Positions 1 through 8,068 of a stretch of DNA of 38,220 bases are shown one piece after another (positions within the stretch are counted from its first letter, which is position 1; every line of letters begins with the position of its first letter). The stretch is from positions 1-38,220 of the IMG/VR virus record IMGVR_UViG_3300038701_002518; one strand, given 5' to 3'. The translations under genes and the position numbers were made by a program. The notes below the pieces were generated by a model. The model was given only the letters and a program-made list of their open reading frames with translations, did no database searches and had not been told where the DNA came from. Origin of the DNA: a virus.

Positions 1-107
1 GTTCTAAAATTAAACTTATGTATCGCGACAATGCCCAGTATAATCGCCAATTCAAATCCCGAACATTTTTACATTCAAGAAGGTGATATTTTTTAACTGA
101 TCAAACA

Positions 108-141
108 GCGTTCGAACATTATTAAAATCCGGTTCGAACGC
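108..141. repeat. Inverted repeat near the phage right end
   Basis: A perfect 10-bp inverted repeat (GCGTTCGAAC at 108-117 and GTTCGAACGC at 132-141) is separated by a 14-nt AT-rich spacer. No gene lies here. The motif TTCRAACATTATTA recurs at 111 and 162. It could be a protein-binding site near the transposable end or the hairpin of a terminator. The sequence alone does not decide between these. Confidence 0.5.
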
Positions 142-149
142 CTACCTTT

Positions 150-275
150 GAGGTGTCGCATTTCAAACATTATTATCTATAGGATCGATGCTGTTCAAGG
201 CTTAGCCCGGAGACTTCATCATAGCGATCCTATGGCTATATTTTATTGAAGTGCGACACCTCCGGGCTTTTTTTA
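150..275 (+). ncRNA. Candidate structured RNA ending in an intrinsic terminator
   Basis: The gene-free stretch 1-272 contains nested complementarity. The outer arms 150-166 and 246-262 form 17 pairs with one mismatch. The inner arms ATAGGATCG (179-187) and CGATCCTAT (225-233) are perfect. Two 12-nt unpaired sides lie between them, giving a long hairpin with a central bubble. A competing fold pairs GCCCGGAG plus ACTTCA (from about 208 to 220) with TGAAGT plus CTCCGGGC (247-252 and 261-268, around a 7-nt bulge). It is followed directly by a T-run, so it looks like a terminator on the plus strand. Terminator and anti-terminator shapes are mutually exclusive. No known riboswitch core is recognised. 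It may be an sRNA, an attenuator, or simply an elaborate terminator. Confidence 0.4.
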
Positions 276-1079
276 ACCCGCTACTCCTGTGTCATAATTC
301 ACTGTCAGCACCTCTACCTTGCGCCCTTTGCCAGTCTTTCCGGCAGCTAACTGTTTAGTAAACTTGAAGGTAGTCCAGCCATTTGCTGTAGAGTACTTTT
401 CTAAGATTTCACTAGGGTAGCTGGATAACATGAACTTCCCTTCGATCTTGCCTAATGTACTAAGAAGTATATCAAAATCGGATTCGCTATATCCATTGTA
501 GTGTCCTTGGTTAGAAAAAATGTATGGTGGATCAACGTAGTGAAAACTGTCCTCAGAGTCATGAGCCTGAATGATCTTTACAGCATCATTATTATCAATA
601 GTAACAGCCTCCAATCGATCTGAGTAAACAGACAAATCAAGACTCTTTTTACCTTCCACTCTGATCGGTTGCTTCCCCTTTTTATCATACCCCCATGTGC
701 CTATCTTGCTGGCAAAGCCTTGGCTTGTTGCCGTCCAAAACGCCCAGGCTCGTTTTACATTATCGAACAAATGAGGGTTATGATAGATAGTCAAAGCGTC
801 CTCGTATTGGCTACGACTATGAAGAGTTGAAGCCACAAGTTTCTCCAATGCCTTAGGATTGGTTCTGAGCACCTCATAGAAGTTTACAATCTCTTGATCT
901 ACATCATTGATAATTTCTGACTGGCAGGGCTCTTTAGCCCAGAAGACGGCCAATCCTCCTGCAAACGATTCAGTGTACGTTTCGTGATCTGGAATAAGAG
1001 GCAGGATATGCTGTAGCATTTGTTGTTTGCCTCCATAATAAGTGATAGGTGTTTTTAATCGTGGTTTTTGTCGCACCAT
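273..1079 (-). CDS. D12-class DNA N6-adenine methyltransferase
   Basis: Predicted to transfer methyl from S-adenosylmethionine to adenine N6 in DNA. The 268-aa length is normal for the Dam/D12 class. The SAM-binding start reads ITYYGGK (about residues 12-18), followed by ESFAGG near 38-43. The catalytic DPPY is at 183-186, with Y then I and F after it. Target specificity (GATC or other) cannot be read from the sequence. It is the last gene of the leftward late cluster, 67 nt after the tail-fibre stop and next to the phage end. That is the position of mom in Mu, so a role in protecting virion DNA from host restriction is a reasonable inference. Confidence 0.9.
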   Translation of the reverse strand: MVRQKPRLKTPITYYGGKQQMLQHILPLIPDHETYTESFAGGLAVFWAKEPCQSEIINDVDQEIVNFYEVLRTNPKALEKLVASTLHSRSQYEDALTIYHNPHLFDNVKRAWAFWTATSQGFASKIGTWGYDKKGKQPIRVEGKKSLDLSVYSDRLEAVTIDNNDAVKIIQAHDSEDSFHYVDPPYIFSNQGHYNGYSESDFDILLSTLGKIEGKFMLSSYPSEILEKYSTANGWTTFKFTKQLAAGKTGKGRKVEVLTVNYDTGVAG

Positions 1080-1116
1080 TGTTTATAGATATTTGAGTTA
1101 AAAATTTCTTATTCAA

Positions 1117-1134
1117 AAGGCGCGACACTGCCTT
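1117..1134 (-). promoter_or_regulatory. Small hairpin with GTGTCGC loop upstream of the methylase
   Basis: Located between the fibre stop and the methylase start. The arms AAGGC and GCCTT (5 bp) enclose a loop containing GTGTCGC on the minus strand, and four Ts follow. The same heptamer occurs twice more downstream of the gene, at 154-160 and 253-259. It may be a weak terminator or a translational control element for the methylase. Confidence 0.3.
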
Positions 1135-1146
1135 GTAGTTATTCAT

Positions 1147-2049
1147 TTAAAAGTCATCAGTAGCATAGCTCACTCCATACAAATAGAATGAGCCATTAAC
1201 ATTGGCAGCGGGGTAACCCGCTGGTAGAGCTAGGCTACCGTCAGCGTGGACGCTACATCGCGTCAAAGAGACAGTACTGCCCGCTTGATCGAGAGTTGTG
1301 ATTGCTAAACCAATCAGCCCTCCAGTACCAGTAGGCGGAGCTGGTACAGCCCCTGGGCCAGCTATCCAAGTGCCAGCCGCAATGAGCTTAACCTCACCTC
1401 TTAGATGAACGACTCCAAACTGATCAACTCTGTATTGAGGGGTTTGCCCGTTCCTGATTGTGTACTCAGGGTTAAGTGCTATATCAGTCCATGCACCTTG
1501 TATCTTATTTGCCTTAGTGGTGAGTAGTCCTTCAATCTTTCCAAGAGTGTCAAATGCTGCACCCGCTCCACCCAGCAGCTCATTCTTCAGCTCATCAATA
1601 GCAGATGCATAATCTATCAATTCGGCAACTTTGTCCTTTAGCCTCACAGTCTGATCCAAGTCTATCACTCCACTCCCTGTGGGAGCTAGTTCTATGACCA
1701 TTTTATTGTCAAAATAAACAGAGTACTCATTCTGAGTGGTGAACCTTACAGGCCCTTCCAGATCAATGAAATTAGTCTTCAGCACGGGCACATTTGCAAC
1801 GCTATTCCCTACATAGGCATCTACTAAATGAACTTCATTATTATAGAACACAGCACCATCACCAATAGCATAATCAGTGCCATCTGTAACAACATTGAGA
1901 CCCCATAAAATTGTGACCTCATTGCTCAAAACACCGAGAGCCTGAACAATTGCCTGAATACTCTCTTTTGAGCCGTCCTGAATTAAACTCAGAGCCGTGT
2001 GAGATAACTCCTGGCCCTCAGCACCATGCTGTAAATCGACATATTTCAT
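1147..2049 (-). CDS. Tail fibre / distal tail protein
   Basis: A 300-aa protein without recognisable enzymatic motifs. The N-terminal half is beta-rich with repeated short V/I/T strands. Residues about 140-180 are helical. The C-terminal domain (about 180-300) starts GAWTDIAL and continues with YRVDQFGVVHLRGEV and Gly/Pro-rich loops. This pattern is typical of small C-terminal receptor-binding domains of phage fibres. It overlaps the preceding gene by an ATGA junction (2046-2049) and is the last structural gene of the tail cluster, as expected for an adhesin. Assignment is by position and composition, so the receptor is unknown. Confidence 0.65.
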   Translation of the reverse strand: MKYVDLQHGAEGQELSHTALSLIQDGSKESIQAIVQALGVLSNEVTILWGLNVVTDGTDYAIGDGAVFYNNEVHLVDAYVGNSVANVPVLKTNFIDLEGPVRFTTQNEYSVYFDNKMVIELAPTGSGVIDLDQTVRLKDKVAELIDYASAIDELKNELLGGAGAAFDTLGKIEGLLTTKANKIQGAWTDIALNPEYTIRNGQTPQYRVDQFGVVHLRGEVKLIAAGTWIAGPGAVPAPPTGTGGLIGLAITTLDQAGSTVSLTRCSVHADGSLALPAGYPAANVNGSFYLYGVSYATDDF

Positions 2050-2519
2050 ACTATTACTATTTTGAATGTTTTTGAGTACAGTTTATGAGCCTTAATTACA
2101 GCTCTCATTTCGTCTTGATCGAATAATATTCCATTGGGCACATTTACTGTGAAATCAACGCTATCGAGGTCATAAGCTTTGGGTGAATGCATTGCAGGGT
2201 TCCTACTATCAGTGGGGCCATAGAAACTCTCATTCTTGCGATCTTTAGCACTGAACATATACAGAGGAGCAATGGGAGTGTTAGTATTGGTGATCGTAAT
2301 ACCTGGCCCGAACTTTTGAACCAAAACAGTTCGAAGAGAGATCGTTTGGCCATTCCACTTGGATTCTTCGTCTGTATCTCTCCTGAAGTTTTCAAAGTCA
2401 CTCTCTAACTTTAGTAAAGGGGTGACCAATACATTTATCCAGGATAGAAACTTAGTCTTCCGCACTGCCAACGGAATCAAACCCCTGGCAAATTTCTTTA
2501 TGTCAAAGCTATAGTTCAT
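2046..2519 (-). CDS. Baseplate protein, gpI/gp48-like
   Basis: A 157-aa protein lying directly after the J-like gene and before the fibre, the place of Mu gp48 and P2 gpI. The N-terminus (FARGLIPLAVRK, then a helix with PLLKLESDFENFRR and NGQTISL) resembles the helical start of gpI-type wedge proteins, which begin with a short helix set and an NGQ-containing stretch. The remainder is beta-rich. Start and stop overlap its neighbours by 4 nt (ATGA), showing tight translational coupling. The family assignment is an inference from order plus weak similarity. Confidence 0.55.
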   Translation of the reverse strand: MNYSFDIKKFARGLIPLAVRKTKFLSWINVLVTPLLKLESDFENFRRDTDEESKWNGQTISLRTVLVQKFGPGITITNTNTPIAPLYMFSAKDRKNESFYGPTDSRNPAMHSPKAYDLDSVDFTVNVPNGILFDQDEMRAVIKAHKLYSKTFKIVIV

Positions 2520-3376
2520 TCAGGTGTATATTGAATTGACCCAACTATTGGACCTTGAGTAGACAATGGATATTGTGGGTCGATCGTCAGATACCCACTC
2601 TCAGGATCATACACTCTGGTCACGTCTTGATGAACACTCCCGGCAGGCTTGGCCGTGATCTGATCCACTACGATGTCAATCACTCCTTCCACCGCTTGAA
2701 CCCTATCGACTAACGTACTGATCCGGAAAGTGCCAGCAAAGTCGAGCTCAGCTATGTAAGCATTGATCGCAGACTCTACATTGGCCGTGGTCGTAGCTAA
2801 TGGAATCACAGCATTGTAATACACTTCAAGCTCTATGCGTAATGCATCTCCAGCAGTACTGCTAGCAATCAATGTAGTGCCTGCATACTGAATTTCGTTC
2901 AGATAACCCTGGAATGCTCCGAGCTCATCGTTATTCAATTCTACAGGAGCATCATTCACAAGTTTTGCAACCTTCACAATCGTCTTATTAAAAGAGGTAG
3001 TAACAGCCGATCTCTTTACTATTTGCTTTTCGTCATCTTTCTCAGCATACCCATAAGTGCCGTCATTATTGTATATCAATACATCACCATACTGAAATTT
3101 CAAAGCCTCACCAGCCAGCCAAGCCTCAGTGCCTGGCTTCGCTTTTAACTTAGTATTGATCTCGCTTTTGTATAAATCCCAAAGCTGTTCTAAAAAATGA
3201 GTTGAGACGGCCACAGTGTACAGCCACAATCGCCATACAGCCACTTTAGAACTACTAGTCAAATCATTCAGAATAGAAGCAATATTGTCACCTTGATACC
3301 CCAGATCAACGAGTGAATCATTCAGCTCCTTTTTACTGATCATTTGGTCATATATCTCGCTTATCGTCCTTGCCAT
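2516..3376 (-). CDS. Baseplate J-like wedge protein
   Basis: A 286-aa protein with the layout of Bacteroidota J-like baseplate proteins. A helical N-terminus of about 100 residues (LYKSEINTKLKAKPGTEAW) is followed by a repetitive beta domain. The final part has the RISTLVDRVQAVEGVIDIVVD segment characteristic of the J/gp47 family, where ARTxIxxLVDxVQ..GV is conserved. It would form the baseplate wedge that contacts the hub. It starts with an ATG whose last base abuts the stop of the preceding small protein, and its end overlaps the next gene by 4 nt. Confidence 0.8.
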   Translation of the reverse strand: MARTISEIYDQMISKKELNDSLVDLGYQGDNIASILNDLTSSSKVAVWRLWLYTVAVSTHFLEQLWDLYKSEINTKLKAKPGTEAWLAGEALKFQYGDVLIYNNDGTYGYAEKDDEKQIVKRSAVTTSFNKTIVKVAKLVNDAPVELNNDELGAFQGYLNEIQYAGTTLIASSTAGDALRIELEVYYNAVIPLATTTANVESAINAYIAELDFAGTFRISTLVDRVQAVEGVIDIVVDQITAKPAGSVHQDVTRVYDPESGYLTIDPQYPLSTQGPIVGSIQYTPE

Positions 3377-3699
3377 TAGTACGGGATTATTGGTATATCA
3401 ATTTCAATCAAAAGCGTTTCTCCGTTGGTAAAAAGTACCTCCTTGGAAACGCTATCTTTCGTCACTTCAACTATAGTGTTATCGTCTATCAGCATAAAAG
3501 CTCCACCCTGATCATCCGTGACTGAGGGAAAATCATCTGCCGCGTTCTTTGCTTTAAGAACTACATTGCGCAACCCTCTTCCTTTTCGATCAACCACAGT
3601 TACATTCTTGAACCCAGGAAGTGTAAAAAACAGCCCTACAGCCCCTTGTGGCTGCTTAAATCTTGTCTTCTTAAATACTTCGCTATACTCAATGCTCAT
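3376..3699 (-). CDS. Small baseplate-associated protein
   Basis: A 107-aa protein. The start at 3699 (MSIEYSEVFKK) is chosen because it lies 2 nt after the stop of the preceding gene. The longer open frame to 3747 would run 45 nt back into that gene. The middle, NVTVVDRKGRGLRNVVLKA, followed by an acidic turn and beta strands, has the look of a small carboxypeptidase-regulatory or Ig-like beta sandwich. Such folds are common on phage tails. No specific family is recognised. It sits between the beta-helix protein and J, so a virion role is likely. Confidence 0.6.
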   Translation of the reverse strand: MSIEYSEVFKKTRFKQPQGAVGLFFTLPGFKNVTVVDRKGRGLRNVVLKAKNAADDFPSVTDDQGGAFMLIDDNTIVEVTKDSVSKEVLFTNGETLLIEIDIPIIPY

Positions 3700-3701
3700 G
3701 A

Positions 3702-5288
3702 CTATCCTTTGTATTCGTTGGTATATGTTACTTCCGCTTCGGCCCACTGTGCTGAATAGTTTTCACCAACCAGTCCAGTAGGTCTATCAGGGTCAGCATT
3801 GCCATAAACGTTGAGTCCATCAAAGAACTTCTGAGGAGTAGTAAATAGCCTTTGTATAAGATACTGACCTGCAATACCAAAGCTTGGGTCTACGTCATTG
3901 TCCCATTTACTAGGTGTATCAGGAAAATCGAACTGACTACTCGTTCTCCACCTATAATCAAGCTTGTTTGGCCTCATCGATGCCATGGTAGAAGCGTCTG
4001 AAACCTCAAAAAACTCTAAAGCAGGAACTGGCGCTCGTAAAGCAGCATCCAAGGTGAAAGTATTGACATCCACTATTGCTGATATAGCTCTATCTTCTCC
4101 TGCGTATCTGAATATCTGACCAATTTGAAAACCATGATTATTACACGAAATCGTAATGGCGTCAGGAGAAAGAGCAGAGGTGGTTTTCACAGTGGGGTTA
4201 GCCACAGGGTAATAACTTGGTACATTCTTATTTTGTGCCGATCCACCTGCATAATCAGCATCATATTGAAGCAAGCCTTTGAATCCTACAATACCATTGA
4301 ATGCAACAGGTTGATTGCCTGGGAACTTCCAAATATATCTTATGGTTCCACGTGATTCACCCGGATTTGTAACAGGCGCTAACGGATTGGATATATCCAT
4401 CTCAGCACTTGCTACAACGAAAATAGTAGTGCCATTTGGAGAGTTCAATGTAATCAAGCTACCTACGTCTCTTCCTGTGATATTACCTCCGGTTGATGAT
4501 TTTCCTATCATAGGGCTATTGCTTTGAAGGGTAAAGGCCTGAAGCGAAATATCCGTAAACAATGGGTCACGATTCATACAAGTAGCGACTTGATTATCCC
4601 AACCCGCTATCGTGCCTGCATAACCATCAGCCGTAAGGTTTGCTTCATTCAGCCACTTAACACCTGCCGCATATCCATTATCTTGAGGAGTTCCAACAAA
4701 CTGATCTTGAACAGCGTATTTGTTACCGCCAATAATTATAACACCTTGAATATTACAGTACGAAGTATTACTTGGAGATGAATGTGGAGTAAGTGTAGAG
4801 TCAAAATCAATGTAGTTATCTCGAAACGCACTGCTTCCATTGACTGAGGAGTTTATAAATATACACCTGTAAAAACTGGAATTAGCCCCTACCGTTGCAT
4901 CCGTAACAAGTCCATCATTTAGATGGTGTGACTCACCAGTCCAATCACCGCCTATAAATTCACAGTTTTGAAAAGTGCCATCTAACCCCTGACTATCATC
5001 AACATAAAACCCCGGTTGGGCTTCTATCCTAATTCCAATCCAGGTGCCGCTAATACGATCCAAGTTTCCAGCCTTCAACACTACATTGCCGTCCGCTTGT
5101 ACAGTTTTAAAACGTCCACCGCCTGAAGCTAAAACATACACGCCTGTACCTATGACTATTTTTTGCGAAGTTCCTAATGTCAGAGTAGCCTTAGGAGCTC
5201 CGATAGTACCTGGATTACTATCATGGGCATTATCGCCCTTCGAATAGTATACGTCTCCGTCTGTGATTTCAAAATTATGATAATTCAT
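3702..5288 (-). CDS. Right-handed beta-helix tail protein (spike-like)
   Basis: A 528-aa protein. Residues about 10-250 show the repeating short-strand, Asn/Gly-rich pattern of parallel beta-helices: DGDVYYSKGDNAHDSNPGT, then FQNCEFIGGDW, YRCIFINSS and DNYIDF. The DGxxYYS...N opening is typical of tail-spike and pectate-lyase-like folds. No lyase catalytic set can be confirmed. The C-terminal 250 residues are beta-rich and may bind the baseplate. The start at 5288 gives a 4-nt ATGA overlap with the upstream stop (5285-5287). A TTG-led extension to 5327 is less likely. Its place before J is unusual for a spike and suggests a baseplate-attached decoration or depolymerase. Confidence 0.65.
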   Translation of the reverse strand: MNYHNFEITDGDVYYSKGDNAHDSNPGTIGAPKATLTLGTSQKIVIGTGVYVLASGGGRFKTVQADGNVVLKAGNLDRISGTWIGIRIEAQPGFYVDDSQGLDGTFQNCEFIGGDWTGESHHLNDGLVTDATVGANSSFYRCIFINSSVNGSSAFRDNYIDFDSTLTPHSSPSNTSYCNIQGVIIIGGNKYAVQDQFVGTPQDNGYAAGVKWLNEANLTADGYAGTIAGWDNQVATCMNRDPLFTDISLQAFTLQSNSPMIGKSSTGGNITGRDVGSLITLNSPNGTTIFVVASAEMDISNPLAPVTNPGESRGTIRYIWKFPGNQPVAFNGIVGFKGLLQYDADYAGGSAQNKNVPSYYPVANPTVKTTSALSPDAITISCNNHGFQIGQIFRYAGEDRAISAIVDVNTFTLDAALRAPVPALEFFEVSDASTMASMRPNKLDYRWRTSSQFDFPDTPSKWDNDVDPSFGIAGQYLIQRLFTTPQKFFDGLNVYGNADPDRPTGLVGENYSAQWAEAEVTYTNEYKG

Positions 5289-5506
5289 AACATAATTATT
5301 TGATTGTGACACTTGTACTGCTTCCAAGAGCGATGACTCGCAGGGAAATCATAAAGCCTTGTTTGAATGATCTTGCATTCCTCAGTAGTATATTCTAAAA
5401 CCCTTGATCTGTGATTTGTATCCGTACCATCCTGCACCGGTTCTTGATCAATTATTTCAGGTTCTACTTCTTTGAGTATTTGCCTTTCTCTTTCTTTGGT
5501 TATCAT
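5285..5506 (-). CDS. Small hypothetical tail-cluster protein
   Basis: A charged protein of 73 aa when started at the ATG at 5506; a GTG lies one codon upstream. The N-terminal half is Glu/Lys/Gln-rich (MITKERERQILKEVE). The C-terminal half contains several aromatic residues and ends near a Cys-His pair. No family is recognised. Both ends overlap neighbouring genes by a few bases, so it is translated as part of the tail operon. It could be a chaperone or minor virion component for the following beta-helix protein. Confidence 0.5.
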   Translation of the reverse strand: MITKERERQILKEVEPEIIDQEPVQDGTDTNHRSRVLEYTTEECKIIQTRLYDFPASHRSWKQYKCHNQIIML

Positions 5507-5910
5507 CACTTATATGTTACATACACATCAATAGTTCCGTCACTTGGCTCGAAGAAAATACGATGTTTTACATTCGCTTCATTCTTATAGTTATACCATG
5601 CCATTGTAAACTTTGCGGGATCAAAAGTAGGCTCATTAATTCCATCCGAAGTAATATGATCAACCCTACTACCTAAATCTGTCGCCACAGTTTCGTCAAG
5701 TGTATAAGCTAGAGGGCCAGCTATTATATGTACCGCCCTGTAGTTCTTATCAAGCTTCACAGCAGCGTTAAAAGACACAGTTTGCCTTCCCAATTGAGTC
5801 ACTAGAGCGTACTCTCCATTTATCAACTTATTCACCCAAAGGATGGCCTGATTCAGCTTTGATCTCACTGAGTTTCCGGCCTCACCATTGGTAATATTGT
5901 TAATTGCCAT
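5506..5910 (-). CDS. Hypothetical virion-cluster protein
   Basis: A 134-aa protein, unrecognised. It begins with NITNGEAGNSVRSKLNQAILWVN. This GExxxxVRxKLN pattern is often found at the start of phage tail-fibre-associated or neck-passage-like proteins in Bacteroidota. The rest is beta-rich and ends in DGTIDVYVTYK. It lies immediately after the LysM-type tail gene (2-nt gap) and overlaps the small gene that follows. A structural role at the baseplate is inferred from context only. Confidence 0.5.
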   Translation of the reverse strand: MAINNITNGEAGNSVRSKLNQAILWVNKLINGEYALVTQLGRQTVSFNAAVKLDKNYRAVHIIAGPLAYTLDETVATDLGSRVDHITSDGINEPTFDPAKFTMAWYNYKNEANVKHRIFFEPSDGTIDVYVTYK

Positions 5911-5912
5911 TG

Positions 5913-6236
5913 CTATACGTTATCAATCCAAAATTCATCATCTCGCCAAAATCCGCCATCATTCCAAACACCGCCAGAAACAAGCCAATCAGATGCATTT
6001 ATCACTTGAGCTTCATACTCACCCGTATTGGCCTTAAGTCCTTTTGCTGCATAGTAAGCAGCTATGTCAACATTGATAGCTTCAGGCCTCACGGTCAATA
6101 CCTGTCCGGCCTGCAAATCTTCTCCCAGGTGTATCTCATTATCTTGAATCATCAAGATAATCCCTGAAATATCGCCATACACCTCTAAGGCTATGTCGCT
6201 CAATGTTTGTCCTCTAGTAACTATGTAGCTAGACAT
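5913..6236 (-). CDS. LysM-domain tail protein, gpX-like
   Basis: A 107-aa protein starting at 6236 (MSSYIVTRGQTL), which gives an 8-nt overlap with the upstream stop. The 4-codon extension to 6248 is unlikely. Residues about 3-48 form a LysM fold: YIVTRGQTLSDIALEVYGD, then NEIHLGEDLQAGQVLTV. P2 gpX and related tail proteins carry this domain at the tail tip, where it helps assemble the hub and may touch peptidoglycan. The C-terminal part has several Trp/Gly/Asp residues (GGVWNDGGFWRDDEFW), an odd aromatic-acidic tail. Confidence 0.75.
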   Translation of the reverse strand: MSSYIVTRGQTLSDIALEVYGDISGIILMIQDNEIHLGEDLQAGQVLTVRPEAINVDIAAYYAAKGLKANTGEYEAQVINASDWLVSGGVWNDGGFWRDDEFWIDNV

Positions 6237-6516
6237 AATATGCTTCAAGTGCTACATCTCCATTACTGCCAATTATGAGCTCATCAACAATCATCCCGTC
6301 AAGCTCAAATTGCTTTAATATCTCTTGTCTCAGCGTAGCCAAATTATCATCGGCCAGTGCCTCACTAATACCAATACCCACAACTGGAAACTGTTTCAAT
6401 TCTCCCTTAGAGCTCAACAGTAGAATTTTCTGATGCTGTCCAACTGCATTACCTATCACGAAGTCATCGTTGGCAATAGCTAAATCAAAACTCTCATCAA
6501 GTAAGATGTCAATCAT
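6229..6516 (-). CDS. Baseplate wedge protein, gp25/gpW/gp46-like
   Basis: A 95-aa protein in the position of Mu gp46, next to the spike gene. Typical features of the gp25-like group are DFDLAI-type openings (here ESFDLAIANDDFVIG), a central segment QHQKILLLSSKGELKQFPVVGIGI, and a helix LRQEILKQFELDG. In this family GE.....P..GIG is conserved. The protein would join the wedge and trigger sheath contraction from the baseplate. It sits 2 nt behind the V-like gene and overlaps the LysM gene. Confidence 0.7.
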   Translation of the reverse strand: MIDILLDESFDLAIANDDFVIGNAVGQHQKILLLSSKGELKQFPVVGIGISEALADDNLATLRQEILKQFELDGMIVDELIIGSNGDVALEAYYV

Positions 6517-6518
6517 GG

Positions 6519-7034
6519 TTAGTGCTTTACTCTTTCGTTTTCGATTTCAGAAAAATCACCCAGGCTTTTACCTGCAATAGCAATTTTCATAGCAGCTTGA
6601 AAAGAACTTACAGCTCCATTGCCCCACTCATTGATAGGCGCGCCATTAATCACGCTCATTATTGCCTCAAGCAGTTGGTTAGTCTTCTCCAGCTCTTTCT
6701 TTAAAATAGGAGTGATCGTGAGGCCTCCATTGTCGCCTCCGTAGAATACAACCTCTTCAACCTCATCCACTTTAGCGACAAAGGCCGTACTGGCATCATT
6801 ACCAATAAGACAGACAAGTACAGTTGTGCCTTCAACAGGTATCTCCACAAATCCATCAGTTACGGTATTCACGCTGGCTTTTAGTCTCACGTCAAAAAGC
6901 TCAGCTCCACCCACAGGTGTTACAACACAAGTCAGTTCATTACGATCTACCGATTCCACATCGGCAGGAAAACAAATTGAAGGAATTGCGGTAAATGCCT
7001 TCAATGATTCCTGAAATCTTTCTTGTGTTGTCAT
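6519..7034 (-). CDS. Baseplate assembly protein V / spike-like (gp45-like)
   Basis: A 171-aa protein. The N-terminal third has an OB-fold-like beta pattern (ADVESVDRNELTCVVTPVGG and FVEIPVEGTTVLVCLIGND), as in gpV and Mu gp45, whose OB domain binds the hub. A helical section (about 105-130) and a Gly/Ala-rich C-terminus follow. No long beta-helix needle is present, so the piercing tip could be another protein. It follows the hub gene by 7 nt and precedes the gp25-like wedge gene, the usual order D-V-W. Confidence 0.65.
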   Translation of the reverse strand: MTTQERFQESLKAFTAIPSICFPADVESVDRNELTCVVTPVGGAELFDVRLKASVNTVTDGFVEIPVEGTTVLVCLIGNDASTAFVAKVDEVEEVVFYGGDNGGLTITPILKKELEKTNQLLEAIMSVINGAPINEWGNGAVSSFQAAMKIAIAGKSLGDFSEIENERVKH

Positions 7035-7041
7035 TGATTGA

Positions 7042-8004
7042 TTAGGATAGCTTCAAACCAAGTGAGACATCGCGCCTGGCTCCGTTCACACCAAATGTGG
7101 TCAACACTTTAGTAATGTGATAAGAACCATTCTTATCTGTGTATGAAGGGGAGAAGATCTTCCCGGTCATACCATGAGTAGCGTAGGGTATTAGAAAAGT
7201 CTTCAAACTCCCTTCGAATCCGTCATATTTATGTCTCTGAATTTCCTCTTTGGCCATATCCTGAAGCTTTGCCTTATCGTCAATATTAAAAAAGGTCAAA
7301 CTTATAAGCTCTCCTTCACCGTCTCCTACTTCAACATTCAGCCTCGTATTATCTTTTCTAATTGAGGTAGCCTTTACTCTAAGCCTCACCTGATCAGCAG
7401 TTCTGAAAGTCAGTTTATCCTCTATAACATTCAACCCGAGATTATATCCAACCTCTCCTGGTCTATCCAGATAAGAAAACCCAACATATAGTTCATGGTC
7501 ACGAAAATATGCTCTGAGCCTGTATTTATCCTTGATGTCTTGAACCGCCCTCGCTGCACTCACATTGCTAATCCTCATCGTATCAAATTCAATATGTGGA
7601 ATTAGCTCACTTCTAAGAGTAATAGACTTACCTGTACCTGCTTTGTTCGTTTCGTCAACCAGATAGTTCAGCACCTCTTTCAGTGTTGTGTCTTTCCAGG
7701 CTTTCACAATGTTTACCCGCTTCATTAAATAGGTAGCATTTTCACATTCTACCACTACTGGTATTTTTGGCGAAACCTGCCTTACATAGCCTGTAAATTC
7801 AGTGCCAGAATACACGTCCTCATAGCCAAGATCAATCCGAACCTCATCACCTGGGGTTATTCTATCGGCCAGCACTTTGCTTATTCTTGGCAGCTCCACC
7901 ATAGCTATATTAGTCAGTTGTGAGCTATCACTTTCAATTCTTACTTCTCTTACTTGGCGATACTCATTCGCCCCAATGCCAATGTTACATGTCAGTATAA
8001 ACAT
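7042..8004 (-). CDS. Baseplate hub protein, gpD/gp44-like
   Basis: About 320 aa. The N-terminal domain (VREVRIESDSSQLTNIAMVELPR, then GDEVRIDLGYEDVYSGTEFTGYVRQVSP) is typical of phage late-control gpD / gp27-like hubs. The central stretch TLKEVLNYLVDETN and the C-terminal beta domain with FLIPYATHGMTGKIFS fit too. Three starts are possible: ATG 8004 (MFILTCNIGIG, the usual family beginning), ATG 8034 and TTG 8040. The two upstream starts add a basic, hydrophobic leader that looks like a Sec signal but would be senseless for a cytoplasmic hub, so 8004 is preferred. Confidence 0.75.
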   Translation of the reverse strand: MFILTCNIGIGANEYRQVREVRIESDSSQLTNIAMVELPRISKVLADRITPGDEVRIDLGYEDVYSGTEFTGYVRQVSPKIPVVVECENATYLMKRVNIVKAWKDTTLKEVLNYLVDETNKAGTGKSITLRSELIPHIEFDTMRISNVSAARAVQDIKDKYRLRAYFRDHELYVGFSYLDRPGEVGYNLGLNVIEDKLTFRTADQVRLRVKATSIRKDNTRLNVEVGDGEGELISLTFFNIDDKAKLQDMAKEEIQRHKYDGFEGSLKTFLIPYATHGMTGKIFSPSYTDKNGSYHITKVLTTFGVNGARRDVSLGLKLS

Positions 8005-8068
8005 GATAATCGCGGTTAATAGTCTTCTTTTCATTCTCAATTATTCTATGGTTAAAAATTTCTTTCAT

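Noticed and set aside
8004-8040. Sec signal peptide on the hub protein
   Set aside because: The basic-hydrophobic leader exists only if TTG 8040 or ATG 8034 is used. The family normally starts at the MFILTC position, and export of a hub makes no sense.
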